From the NCBI GenBank assembly GCA_027622715.1, contig JAQBYN010000010.1, forward strand, positions 38,544 through 102,543: a DNA stretch of 64,000 nucleotides, written 5' to 3'. Below are positions 42,978 through 50,382 of this stretch, piece by piece (the stretch's first letter is position 1; each line of letters starts with the position of its first letter). A program made the translations under genes and the position numbers. The stretch comes from Pseudomonadota bacterium (GTDB lineage Bacteria; Pseudomonadota; Alphaproteobacteria; SHVP01). The notes beneath the pieces were generated by a model. It was given only the letters and a program-made list of their open reading frames with translations, did not search any database and was not told the origin of the DNA.

Positions 42978-44176
42978 TAGTCCGGTGCGATCGCGTTGGT
43001 CGGATTGGCTGGGGAGCGACCCATGCGGCGTGCCCATTCTGCATACCATGCGCGCAACATGCCGTCGTCCTGGCCTTTCCCGCCCTCCTCTCGGGCGATC
43101 AGTTGGCGTGTCGCCGCGCCGTGGCGAAAACCAAGCTCACACGCTTCGGCGGCAAAGGCGTCTTCCGGCACGTTCCGTCCAAAGGGACCCCAGTACTGAT
43201 TGTGATGCTGCATTCGCGTGCGGCGCACGTCCGCTGAGTCCCCTTTGAGACCAAGGCCACGCCATTCGACCAGCATTGTTTTCTCATCAATGGGCGTCAC
43301 CACGTCAATTCGAATGGCGGTGCCGCGCGCGAGCAACGCCGCGTTGGGCCAAAGGTCGACGAAGAAAAAGTCGTCCGGACCCAATCCTGGAAGCGCCATG
43401 CCGGGATCGCGGGCGGCCATGCCTTTATACTTGTCGTAACTCGCCTTGAGCCCGCCTCCCATGGTGTGGCCATTCTCGAAGGATTTTACAACACGCGTGT
43501 TCATGCTCCCCTCGCCCACCTGCGTCCGACGCAGCAGGACATGCATCCATTCATGATAGAGGTCCAAATTTGTCTCTTGCCAAGCTTTCCAGTTGGCATG
43601 AAGAATCGCGCGATTGTAGTGGAACACCTCTAATTCACCGGACCCTAGGGAGTCGGCGAATGGATCGAGCGCCGCGCCGATATAATCGGCAACCGGCGGC
43701 GCCTTATCATCCAGATTGATGAACACCAGACCGAGATGGGTTTCGGTGCGCACTTCGAATAGCCCACAGTCGTCCTTTTTTAGCCCAGAAGATTCATATG
43801 CCTCGGGCCTGGGTATATCGACGCAGTTGCCCCGATCGTCATAACTCCACAGGTGATAGAAGCAGGTCAGGCGCTTCGCGTTGCCGCTGGGTTCTTGGAT
43901 GATCTTCGCGCCGCGATGCGAGCAAACATTCATGAATGTCCGAACCACACCGTCGCCGCCTCGGATCGCGATCAACGGCGTCCCGATGTAGTCGAAGGTG
44001 CGGTAGTCGTAGGCCTCGCCGAGTTCGCTCTCATGGCAAGCGAGATGCCAACATTGACCGAACACGCGACGCTTTTCGTCCTCGAAGATCGCTTTGTCCG
44101 TGTAGACCGCACCGCTCACGACATGGGTATCGGGCATCTCGGGCAATGTCTGCCTAGTCCCAGCGCTATTTTCCAT
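42977..44176 (-). CDS. Rieske oxygenase alpha subunit 2 (intact cluster motif)
   Basis: A 399-residue terminal-oxygenase alpha subunit, first of the five oxygenase genes. The Rieske site is complete (C85-S-H87 and C105-F-Y-H108), and the mononuclear iron site is D205, H208, H212, with H-x3-H spacing as in alpha 1. Long stretches are shared with alpha 1 (A-N-W-K-A-W-Q-E-T, W-G-P-F-G-R-N-V-P-E-D-A-F-A-A-E-A-C), so the two are paralogues. A GGGAGAG site lies 8 bases before the ATG. This copy has everything needed for catalysis. The substrate is unknown; the upstream isomerase gene hints at an aromatic compound. Confidence 0.9.
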   Translation of the reverse strand: MENSAGTRQTLPEMPDTHVVSGAVYTDKAIFEDEKRRVFGQCWHLACHESELGEAYDYRTFDYIGTPLIAIRGGDGVVRTFMNVCSHRGAKIIQEPSGNAKRLTCFYHLWSYDDRGNCVDIPRPEAYESSGLKKDDCGLFEVRTETHLGLVFINLDDKAPPVADYIGAALDPFADSLGSGELEVFHYNRAILHANWKAWQETNLDLYHEWMHVLLRRTQVGEGSMNTRVVKSFENGHTMGGGLKASYDKYKGMAARDPGMALPGLGPDDFFFVDLWPNAALLARGTAIRIDVVTPIDEKTMLVEWRGLGLKGDSADVRRTRMQHHNQYWGPFGRNVPEDAFAAEACELGFRHGAATRQLIAREEGGKGQDDGMLRAWYAEWARRMGRSPANPTNAIAPD

Positions 44177-44253
44177 TACGGGGCTCTCCCAATTCCATCA
44201 CACTGACCCTAGTTCATGCGCCGAGCGGCGGTCCAGTCCGCCCCGGGCAGTGA

Positions 44254-44898
44254 TCAGCGGCGTGCACCCAGCCGATCTAGCCGCCAGGCGAGGACGTCGA
44301 GGCGATCTTGGCCAAAAAACGGCTCGCCGCCGACCACTAGGGTCGGCACCCCCCAATGCCCCGCCGTGGCCAGGCGCCGCTCATTATCCGAAATGAGGCC
44401 GTCATAGAAATCAGGCCGGGCCGCGATGGCACCCTCCATCTCGGAAAAATCCAGTCCCGCTGCGCCGGCAGCAGTTGCGAGATGCCCGTTTTGATCCCAT
44501 CCGACAACGCCGCCAGCCCACATCATCGGTGCAACCGTGCCAATAAACGCCATGCCTTTGCCGTTCACGGCGGCAAACGCGCCCAGGCGGGACAACCGAC
44601 CGATGTAGGGCTGATGCGCGGTGGGCCGCCGACGGTCGGTCTCGAATACGACGGGATCAGGTTCGGGACGCCCGAACGGAATGCCGAGGTGATCGGCAGT
44701 GCGCTTTGCATCCATCGCGTTGTAGATGCCGCGCGCCGGCGGCAGTGATTCAAAATAGTCCGGATCACGCACCGCAAGAGGCATCACCACCCGCAAAGTG
44801 ACCTCGACTGCATATTGCCTTTGAATTTCTTGAATGCGCCCCAAAGCCAAATAGCAGTAGGGGCTGCGGAACGACCAAAACAGGTCAACAGGAATCAT
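44254..44898 (-). CDS. 2-hydroxychromene-2-carboxylate isomerase family (DsbA/GST-kappa fold)
   Basis: About 214 residues with the family start V-D-L-F-W-S-F-R-S-P-Y-C-Y-L-A near 3-17. In known members, Ser of the S-P-Y motif binds glutathione. The family includes the naphthalene-pathway isomerase and GST kappa. ATG 44898 follows GGCGAGGC. It lies 77 bases upstream of the oxygenase alpha 2 gene on the same strand, so it may be the first gene of that operon, which would fit polycyclic or heteroaromatic catabolism. An actual hydroxychromene substrate is not shown. Confidence 0.85.
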   Translation of the reverse strand: MIPVDLFWSFRSPYCYLALGRIQEIQRQYAVEVTLRVVMPLAVRDPDYFESLPPARGIYNAMDAKRTADHLGIPFGRPEPDPVVFETDRRRPTAHQPYIGRLSRLGAFAAVNGKGMAFIGTVAPMMWAGGVVGWDQNGHLATAAGAAGLDFSEMEGAIAARPDFYDGLISDNERRLATAGHWGVPTLVVGGEPFFGQDRLDVLAWRLDRLGARR

Positions 44899-45207
44899 GG
44901 GGCGTGCCTCGCCAATCTCTGTACGCCGCGAGTGTCCGTCATGCGTGGCGGTTGCGTCCACCCGGCGAGGCCACGCGAACATCTGCACCGCGTGTTTTAT
45001 CTAACCAATTGTTACGCACCCATCGTGACGCCGGACTATTCCCGCGCGCCGCGCAAAGACAAACATGCTCGAAACGAACAAAGGGCGGTCCTTTTGGGAC
45101 CGCCCTTTGTCTCAGCTAAGCTACAATCTAGACGCCGACACGCCGCCGACCGAACCTGTCGTAAACGACAATGTCCGAGGGCGACGCGCTCAGCGTCGTA
45201 GACTTGA
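44899..45207. other. Intergenic stretch of about 310 bases with a hairpin terminator
   Basis: No gene recognised. It holds the upstream region of the isomerase gene (44899-45077), the hairpin at 45078-45110, and about 97 bases between the hairpin and the H1-like stop. The 45111-45207 part shows no clear promoter or second hairpin. Confidence 0.5.
45078..45110 (-). terminator. Intrinsic terminator for the H1-like gene
   Basis: A perfect 14-base stem (45078-45091 pairs with 45097-45110) with a 5-base loop. Read on the minus strand, the end of the stem and what follows are U-rich (CCCUUUGUUCGUUU), consistent with termination of transcription coming from the H1-like gene. The plus-strand side has only a short U run, so direction is inferred. 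Confidence 0.75.
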
Positions 45208-45540
45208 CTACTTTTTTGCTGCCTTGCGGCGCGCCTTCTTCTTAGCAGGCTTCCGCTTCGCTGCTTTCTTCTTAGCAGGCTTCCGCTTCGCTGCCTTTTT
45301 GGCGGCCTTCTTTTTAGCTGGCTTCCGTTTGGCTGCCTTCTTTTTGGCTGCCTTTTTCTTAGCCGGCTTCTTTTTGGCTACCTTCTTCTTAGCTGTCTTT
45401 TTGGCTGCCGCTTTCCGAGTCTTCCTCCGTGCCGCTGGCTTTTTAGCCGCCGGTTTTTTCCGGGCTGCGGGCTTTTTCTTGGCAGCTGGTTTCCGCTTAG
45501 CGGATTTCCTTTTAGCTGCCAGGGCTGCGACTTTCGCCAT
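45208..45540 (-). CDS. Histone-H1-like Lys/Ala/Pro-rich protein
   Basis: A 110-residue protein built almost wholly of Lys, Ala, Pro and Arg, as repeats of A-K-K-K-P-A-A-K-K-type and K-R-K-P-A-K-K-K-A-A units. Such proteins are known as bacterial histone-H1-like (AlgP/Hc-type) nucleoid proteins and are presumed to bind DNA nonspecifically through charge. Only the first eight residues are not repetitive. A GGAGGG site precedes the ATG, and a perfect terminator hairpin follows about 97 bases downstream, so it is a single-gene transcript. The same composition recurs as a tail on the HapK-like protein at 33 kb. Confidence 0.75.
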   Translation of the reverse strand: MAKVAALAAKRKSAKRKPAAKKKPAARKKPAAKKPAARRKTRKAAAKKTAKKKVAKKKPAKKKAAKKKAAKRKPAKKKAAKKAAKRKPAKKKAAKRKPAKKKARRKAAKK

Positions 45541-45966
45541 TAGAACCCTCCAATATGGTCCTTACAAAGACAAGTTTTCTTCACACGAGACTAACAAAAC
45601 AACGTGCAAGTCTCGGGGAGAGTACATAATTTCGATTCAATAGTCACTGCAAAAAAACACGCCCGCCAAGGACTCGCTAAGCAACCACTAGACACGAGTC
45701 CTTTGCCGCCCATCGAGTCATGCGCGACGAAGATAAGAATGACTTGTGACGAGTACATCGGCACTCACCTGCACATCGATTCGATTGCAAGTGACCATGG
45801 ATCCAACACCGACGGACGTGCTTTGGAACGACTAACCTGCCGAGCGCTGGCATTGATTTGCTGATCGAACAAATGCCCAGCGTATTTGTCTCGGCACTGC
45901 AACTTCGTCTTCCCGAATTTCTTGGTTGCTAAAATATCGATATATATCAATGCATTGTGCCGCTCG
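45541..45966. other. A/T-richer gene-free stretch of about 425 bases
   Basis: No convincing gene on either strand. The region is noticeably richer in A/T than the flanking genes, particularly at 45541-45660 and 45925-45960. It contains the ribosome site and presumably the promoter of the H1-like gene, and a 10-base A/T-rich palindrome (gatatatatc at 45939-45948). Short open frames here have no family character. Confidence 0.5.
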
Positions 45967-46752
45967 TTATGGCGTAAGGCCGCCGCCATTCACATACAGG
46001 ACTTGCCCGGTCATGAAGCAGGAGGCCGGGCCGGCCAGAAAAAGGATCGGCCCCACGATGTCTTCGGCGACGGCAAGTCGATTCATCGGCGTCATTTTTA
46101 TGTAGCCACTGAACTGCGCGTCCCAGTCCCCTTCTTCGTCGTCAACCCGTCCCGTTCCGCCGGCAAGAAATGCCGTCTTGACCGCCGCGGGCGCGACCGC
46201 GTTCGCGCGGACGCGTGGCGCATTCTCCGTCGCAATTCCTTTTGTCAGGGCGATCACGCCCGCCTTGGCCGCCGAATAGGGTGCATAACCAGGTAGGACG
46301 CGCACCGCGAGACCAGACGAAACATTCACGATCGCGCTCGCCTGCGCCATGCGTGGCAGGGCGTGCCGGCAGATCAAAAACGCGGAACGAAGGTTGCCGG
46401 AGATCACGTCGTCCCACGATGTTGAATCCCGATCAGCGACATTGATCAGATCGTCGCGGTAGCCGACGAGGTTGATCAACGCGTCAATTTCGCCCTGTTC
46501 GCCGATTTTCTCATAGCCCGCGATAATCGATGGTTCGTCGTGTGCGTCGATCGCGACGAAGTCCGCTTCATTGGGGCTGGGATGGCGTTCGTAGGACGCC
46601 GCGAGGTCCATGACGGTCGTGCGCAGCCCAGTTTTAACACACGCCTTGACGACGGACCGGCCAATCCCGCCGCAGCCGCCGACGACGACGACCCTGGCCT
46701 GTGGAGCGGGCCCCAGGCGCCCGAAATCAATGGTGGTTGGATCAAAACTCAA
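45967..46752 (-). CDS. Short-chain dehydrogenase/reductase
   Basis: A 261-residue SDR. The cofactor motif is a variant, V-V-V-V-G-G-C-G-G-I-G near 20-30 (usual TGxxxGIG), but I-V-N-V-S-S-G and Y-S-A-A-K-A-G with catalytic Ser, Tyr and Lys are intact. Asp in V-M-D-L-A suggests NAD. It lies 10 bases downstream of the dienelactone-hydrolase gene and so is probably the last gene of the nitrile hydratase operon. It could reduce or oxidise a product of that pathway; the substrate is unknown. Confidence 0.87.
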   Translation of the reverse strand: MSFDPTTIDFGRLGPAPQARVVVVGGCGGIGRSVVKACVKTGLRTTVMDLAASYERHPSPNEADFVAIDAHDEPSIIAGYEKIGEQGEIDALINLVGYRDDLINVADRDSTSWDDVISGNLRSAFLICRHALPRMAQASAIVNVSSGLAVRVLPGYAPYSAAKAGVIALTKGIATENAPRVRANAVAPAAVKTAFLAGGTGRVDDEEGDWDAQFSGYIKMTPMNRLAVAEDIVGPILFLAGPASCFMTGQVLYVNGGGLTP

Positions 46753-46762
46753 AACGGTCCCC

Positions 46763-47458
46763 TTAACTTAATGTGCGATGGATGAACTCGAACATGGCGG
46801 TGTGCGCTTGCGCGGTTGCGATGGGATCGAAGACCGGTTGCCCCTCCCGGGTGAAGCCGTGATCGGCCCCCGGGTGGTCGACATATTCAATGCCGCCGCC
46901 CTCAGGGAGCGCGGCCTTGATCCGCCCAACTATTTCAGGCGGCGCCCATTTGTCCCGCCCAGCAAAGTGAATTTGGAGGGGGCCGTTGATTGCCTTCGCG
47001 ACATCGAGCCGCTGCTCGAGGCGTACGCCGTGAACGCAGACGTTGGCCTCTGCTTTGTTCCGAGCCGCCGACAGGTACGCCAAGAGGCCACCAAGACAGT
47101 AACCAACGACGACGATTTTTCCGTTGCATTCGGGCCGTCCCCGCAACGCCGCAATGGATGCGCCGACATCGTCGACAGCCAGATCGTCATCCAGCCTGTT
47201 GCGCACCGCGAACGCGCGAGTCCAGTCCTCGCCCGAGTAGTCGAATGCCGCGCCGGGGCTTATCCGGTGATAGAGGTCGGGCGCCATCGCCGCGTACCCG
47301 CGCGCGTTGAACAGATCTAGGCGTGTGCGGAGGAAATCGGTCCGCCCGAAGATCTCATGCAGCACGACGATCCCCGGCGCCGGGCCCGCCGATGCGGGGC
47401 TAAACAAAGCCCCCATATCGGCACCGTCGGCGGTCCGAATGCAGACATCGCCAATCAA
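46763..47458 (-). CDS. Dienelactone hydrolase family protein
   Basis: About 231 residues of the alpha/beta-hydrolase fold. The nucleophile is Cys in V-V-G-Y-C-L-G-G, as in true dienelactone hydrolases, with Asp in A-G-R-D-K-W and His in G-A-D-H-G-F. It hydrolyses ester or lactone bonds, classically in chloroaromatic degradation. TTG 47458 was chosen because AGGA lies 8 bases before it and it gives the usual N-terminus; a longer TTG start at 47533 would overlap the nitrile-hydratase alpha gene by 65 bases. It is downstream of that gene and upstream of an SDR. Confidence 0.8.
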   Translation of the reverse strand: MIGDVCIRTADGADMGALFSPASAGPAPGIVVLHEIFGRTDFLRTRLDLFNARGYAAMAPDLYHRISPGAAFDYSGEDWTRAFAVRNRLDDDLAVDDVGASIAALRGRPECNGKIVVVGYCLGGLLAYLSAARNKAEANVCVHGVRLEQRLDVAKAINGPLQIHFAGRDKWAPPEIVGRIKAALPEGGGIEYVDHPGADHGFTREGQPVFDPIATAQAHTAMFEFIHRTLS

Positions 47459-47468
47459 CGGCCGGGTC

Positions 47469-48119
47469 CTATTGCGCGGGCCGATCGGGAAAAGTGACGC
47501 CAACCATACAATCGCGCGTAACCAGTGCCGCAAGTGCCTGTTCGCTCAAGTTTTCCGAGCCCGCCGGTCGCGGCGGCAACACGAGGTAGCGCATGTCGGC
47601 AGTCGAATCGACGACCTTAATCTCGACCTGGTCGGACAGCTCGGTACCAAACTCGTGAAGGACGCCACGCGGATCGACGACGACGCGGCCCCGGTACTCT
47701 TTGCTCTTGTACCAATCCGGCGGCGGCCCAAGTAGGACGCGCGGGTAGCAAGAGCACAAGGTGCACACGACCACATGATGCAAGGTGCTGGTGTTTTCCA
47801 ATACGACCAAGTTCGGGGCGGGCCCGACGTCATAGCCAAGGGATTCGATGGCGGTCTTCGGATCGGCGAGGAGTTGCGTCTTGAAGGCCGGATCAGTCCA
47901 GGCACGGGCCACGACCTTCGCGCCGTCAGCCGGGCTCACGCTGTCGGTGCGATCCACCTGCCGACGCAGGTCGTCGGCAGAGAACACCTCTTTCTCAATC
48001 AACAGTTCGCGGATGGCACGCTCGAGGAGTTCAAACTCGGTGGGCGGGCCGCCCTCTTCTATTGCGGCGTGGTCGTCGTGATCGTGATCATGGTCATGGT
48101 CATGGTGGTCAGCGGACAT
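47469..48119 (-). CDS. Cobalt-type nitrile hydratase / thiocyanate hydrolase, catalytic (alpha/gamma) subunit
   Basis: A 216-residue metal-binding subunit. The active-site claw reads V-C119-T-L-C122-S-C124-Y, where Thr is typical of the cobalt type (iron types have Ser). The two last cysteines are normally oxidised to sulfinic and sulfenic acids. Residues 5-17 are an unusual His/Asp run (H-H-D-H-D-H-D-H-D-H-D-D-H) likely to bind metal. It would hydrate nitriles to amides or hydrolyse thiocyanate. It is encoded just after the two half-beta genes, six bases downstream of beta-C. Confidence 0.9.
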   Translation of the reverse strand: MSADHHDHDHDHDHDDHAAIEEGGPPTEFELLERAIRELLIEKEVFSADDLRRQVDRTDSVSPADGAKVVARAWTDPAFKTQLLADPKTAIESLGYDVGPAPNLVVLENTSTLHHVVVCTLCSCYPRVLLGPPPDWYKSKEYRGRVVVDPRGVLHEFGTELSDQVEIKVVDSTADMRYLVLPPRPAGSENLSEQALAALVTRDCMVGVTFPDRPAQ

Positions 48120-48125
48120 GAATCC

Positions 48126-48413
48126 TCACTCTTCGGCGTCGAGCCAATGTTCGTAGATGTCGGCACTCAAGGTGTCCGTGGCGGGACCCTGGTACCCTGA
48201 CCAGATATCGGTTTGGCGGAACCGGACTAGGTAGAGCGGCCGCAAGGGGCGCCCGTCCTTGCCATAAGCCAGTTCCTCAGGGTTGCGGAATTCGCCCTGT
48301 AGCGATTCGACCAGCCCAAGTTTTCCTCGCAGATAAGCAGGGGTCCGGATGTGACCCGGCGGGTCGCCCCCTTTTACGCGCACCGTCTGGCCGACCTGAA
48401 ACGCGTAGGTCAT
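48126..48413 (-). CDS. Nitrile hydratase beta subunit, C-terminal half
   Basis: A 95-residue protein matching the SH3-like C-terminal part of nitrile hydratase beta. It has F-Q-V-G-Q-T-V-R-V near 5-13, G-H-I-R-T-P-A-Y-L-R-G-K near 20-31 (the active-site Arg region), and Y-L-V-R-F near 61-65. It begins exactly at the ATGA overlap with the N-terminal-half gene and has GGAG 9 bases before its ATG. The split matches the three-subunit layout of thiocyanate hydrolase or three-subunit nitrile hydratases such as ToyJKL. It is not a simple frameshift, since each half has its own start. Confidence 0.88.
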   Translation of the reverse strand: MTYAFQVGQTVRVKGGDPPGHIRTPAYLRGKLGLVESLQGEFRNPEELAYGKDGRPLRPLYLVRFRQTDIWSGYQGPATDTLSADIYEHWLDAEE

Positions 48414-48712
48414 GCCGCCGCTCCGTGGCGCAACGCCGCGAGACGACCATCGATTTCCTGCTCCGAGAGCAATCCTTTTTCGACGACCAGGAGCCGTATC
48501 GCGGCGAGCCATTTCTCGTAGTAGCTAAAGGTCATATAGTCCCGTTCCGGCAACGACTCGATGGCACGGCGCAACTCATCGACCCGAAAGCGGCGACCGT
48601 CCAGCATCAGCTTGAGAATCGCGTCAACCCGGTTGTCCCATTCGCTGCGCGCGTGTTCCGCGCGATTGACTGGCCCAAAATTCCTACCGCCCAAATCGTG
48701 TGGTCCTGGCAT
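48410..48712 (-). CDS. Nitrile hydratase beta subunit, N-terminal half
   Basis: A 100-residue protein starting M-P-G-P-H-D-L-G-G, the characteristic beginning of nitrile hydratase beta, then W-D-N-R-V-D-A near 26-32, D-E-L-R-R-A-I-E-S near 47-55, and Y-Y-E-K-W-L-A near 66-72. The Arg in D-E-L-R-R corresponds in position to the conserved active-site Arg of full-length beta. It couples to the C-terminal half by ATGA. A close paralogue lies 1.3 kb upstream (49981-50280). ATG 48712 was chosen for its family N-terminus; the ribosome site is weak. Confidence 0.87.
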   Translation of the reverse strand: MPGPHDLGGRNFGPVNRAEHARSEWDNRVDAILKLMLDGRRFRVDELRRAIESLPERDYMTFSYYEKWLAAIRLLVVEKGLLSEQEIDGRLAALRHGAAA

Positions 48713-48840
48713 GGCGGTATTACAAAGCGACACGCGCCCGGCGTCAATCCATAGCGGACGGTACTATTGGCTCGACGCTGGTATTCCGTCGGACGGTTAT
48801 CCCCTACATTGACATCCCGCCACCAGGACACCTGAGCTAA

Positions 48841-49905
48841 ATGTTCGACTTTGTGAGCGCCGCCGAACTGAGCGCCCTCGGCCAAGTTATTCTGATCGAC
48901 CTGGTCCTTGCCGGAGACAACGCCATCGCAGTGGGCATGGCCGCCGCTGGTCTGCCCGCGAAACAGCGCGGCAAGGTCATTCTTATCGGCATCATCGCAG
49001 CTACGGTCCTGCGGATAATTTTCGCGCTCGGCACGACATTCCTGCTCGACGTCTTCGGCCTTCTAATCGCCGGCGGCGTGCTGCTGCTTTGGGTCTCTTG
49101 GAAGTTGTGGCAAGAGCTGCGCGCAGGTGGACACGCGGCCGAGGAGCAGGGCGAGCAAGCCCTGGAGGGGCGCACCCCAACAGGGGCCAAACCGAAGACA
49201 TTTGCTCAGGCGGCGCTACAAATTGTCGCTGCCGACGTTTCAATGTCGCTCGACAACGTACTGGCCGTGGCGGGCGCCGCTCATGAGCACCCATGGGTTC
49301 TCATCGTCGGCCTCATCCTTTCGGTGGCGTTCATGGGGACTGCGGCGGTGCTAGTAGCGCGCATCTTGCAGAAATACCGGTGGATCGCTTATTTCGGCAT
49401 CCTTGTCATCTTCTACATTGCGCTCCAAATGATGTGGAAAGGTGCAAACGAGTCGTTGATAGAAATGATTTCGGATTGGGCCGCCTTCCGCCCCTGGATC
49501 ATCGCGATTCACATCACCGCCGCCACAATCTGGATCGGCGGGATGATCTGCCTCCCACTTCTCTATGCCGCTCACGTGCGGGGAAACGGGCGATCGGATT
49601 CCCTGGCGAGCGCTGAAAGCCGATTGCTCCGAATCGTCATCGCACCGGCGATGATCCTCGCAATGTTGTTTGGCGCCATCCTCCTTGTCATTCCCGGGGA
49701 ACCGGACCTCGCCTCCACTTGGCTGTGGATCAAACTCGCCGCTGTCGCAGCGCTCCTCGCCCTTCACGGCGCCTATCTAGTGGCGCAGAGGCAACTCGCC
49801 GCGGGCAAAGGTGGGCGAACAGCGCTCGCCTATGACGGGAGTTCATTTATCGCCGCGGCGCTTGGCGGCATCATCGTATTCATGGTGGTTGTGCAGCCGT
49901 TCTAA
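48841..49905 (+). CDS. TerC-family membrane protein fused to a HemJ-like domain
   Basis: A 354-residue membrane protein in two parts. Residues 1-210 are a TerC (YjbE-type) domain with the acidic motifs L-A-G-D26-N-A and S-L-D138-N-V-L; TerC proteins are linked to Mn2+ export and tellurite resistance. Residues about 217-354 resemble HemJ/UPF0093: A-I-H224-I-T-A-A-T-I-W-I-G-G, I-V-I-A-P-A-M-I-L, and W-I-K298-L, keeping the His and Lys considered important for HemJ. The fusion is read in one unbroken frame. It lies divergently between the nitrile hydratase beta-N gene and its paralogue. The HemJ assignment is inference. Confidence 0.75.
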   Translation: MFDFVSAAELSALGQVILIDLVLAGDNAIAVGMAAAGLPAKQRGKVILIGIIAATVLRIIFALGTTFLLDVFGLLIAGGVLLLWVSWKLWQELRAGGHAAEEQGEQALEGRTPTGAKPKTFAQAALQIVAADVSMSLDNVLAVAGAAHEHPWVLIVGLILSVAFMGTAAVLVARILQKYRWIAYFGILVIFYIALQMMWKGANESLIEMISDWAAFRPWIIAIHITAATIWIGGMICLPLLYAAHVRGNGRSDSLASAESRLLRIVIAPAMILAMLFGAILLVIPGEPDLASTWLWIKLAAVAALLALHGAYLVAQRQLAAGKGGRTALAYDGSSFIAAALGGIIVFMVVVQPF

Positions 49906-49980
49906 CAAAGCCTGCTTGGCGTGCCAGGCATTTGAGTGATGCGCTAAGGCGAGCGGTCCAGCGACGAACCGATCAAACCT

Positions 49981-50280
49981 TCAACGATCGGCACCGCGGT
50001 ATTTTGCGATCCGGGCCAAGATCTCCTCCCGATCAAGAAGACCCTTTTCTATGAGAAGCAAATGAATGGCCGAAAGCCATTTCTGGTAATAGGTGAAAGA
50101 CAGGTAGTCCCCAGGCGACAGCGACTCGATCGCCCGCCGCAGTTCATCAACGCTCCAGTGCCCCTGCTCCCGCAGCGTTCGCTGCATGGCATCGACGCGA
50201 TTGTCCCACGCGCTTCGCGTATGTTCGGTGAGATCGACGGGGCCGAAATCGACGCCGCCGAGATCATGGGGGCCCGGCAT
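49981..50280 (-). CDS. Second nitrile hydratase beta-N-like protein, possible activator
   Basis: A 99-residue paralogue of the beta N-terminal half at 48.4 kb: both begin M-P-G-P-H-D-L-G-G and share W-D-N-R-V-D-A, V-D-E-L-R-R-A-I-E-S-L and K-W-L. No beta C-terminal half accompanies this copy. Small activators of cobalt nitrile hydratase and thiocyanate hydrolase (P14K/NhlE, P15K) are homologous to the beta N-terminus, so an activator or subunit-swapping chaperone role is a reasonable inference; a spare subunit is the alternative. It is on the same strand as, and upstream of, the hydratase genes, with the divergent TerC gene between. Confidence 0.75.
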   Translation of the reverse strand: MPGPHDLGGVDFGPVDLTEHTRSAWDNRVDAMQRTLREQGHWSVDELRRAIESLSPGDYLSFTYYQKWLSAIHLLLIEKGLLDREEILARIAKYRGADR

Positions 50281-50382
50281 GAACGCATTAGAACGTCCGA
50301 CCACACGAGCGGTCAATCGGGCGGACGTTGATGGTTGCCCTGGCGCACCGTAGGCTTAGCGTTGAACCGGGAGGAAAATCGG

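Noticed and set aside
45604..45864. An 86-residue open frame in the A/T-rich gap
   Set aside because: No ribosome site, a non-ATG start, no domain character, and composition unlike the surrounding genes.
47459..47533. Longer N-terminus for the dienelactone hydrolase from a TTG at 47533
   Set aside because: It would overlap the nitrile hydratase alpha gene by 65 bases and adds a segment without family character; TTG 47458 has AGGA at good distance.
48126..48712. Frameshift in a single nitrile hydratase beta gene
   Set aside because: The second half has its own ATG and a GGAG site, the overlap is a clean ATGA, and a stand-alone paralogue of the first half exists, so a true gene split is more likely.
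48809..48837. A ttgaca box before the TerC-HemJ gene as a promoter
   Set aside because: No acceptable -10 element occurs at 16-18 bases distance.
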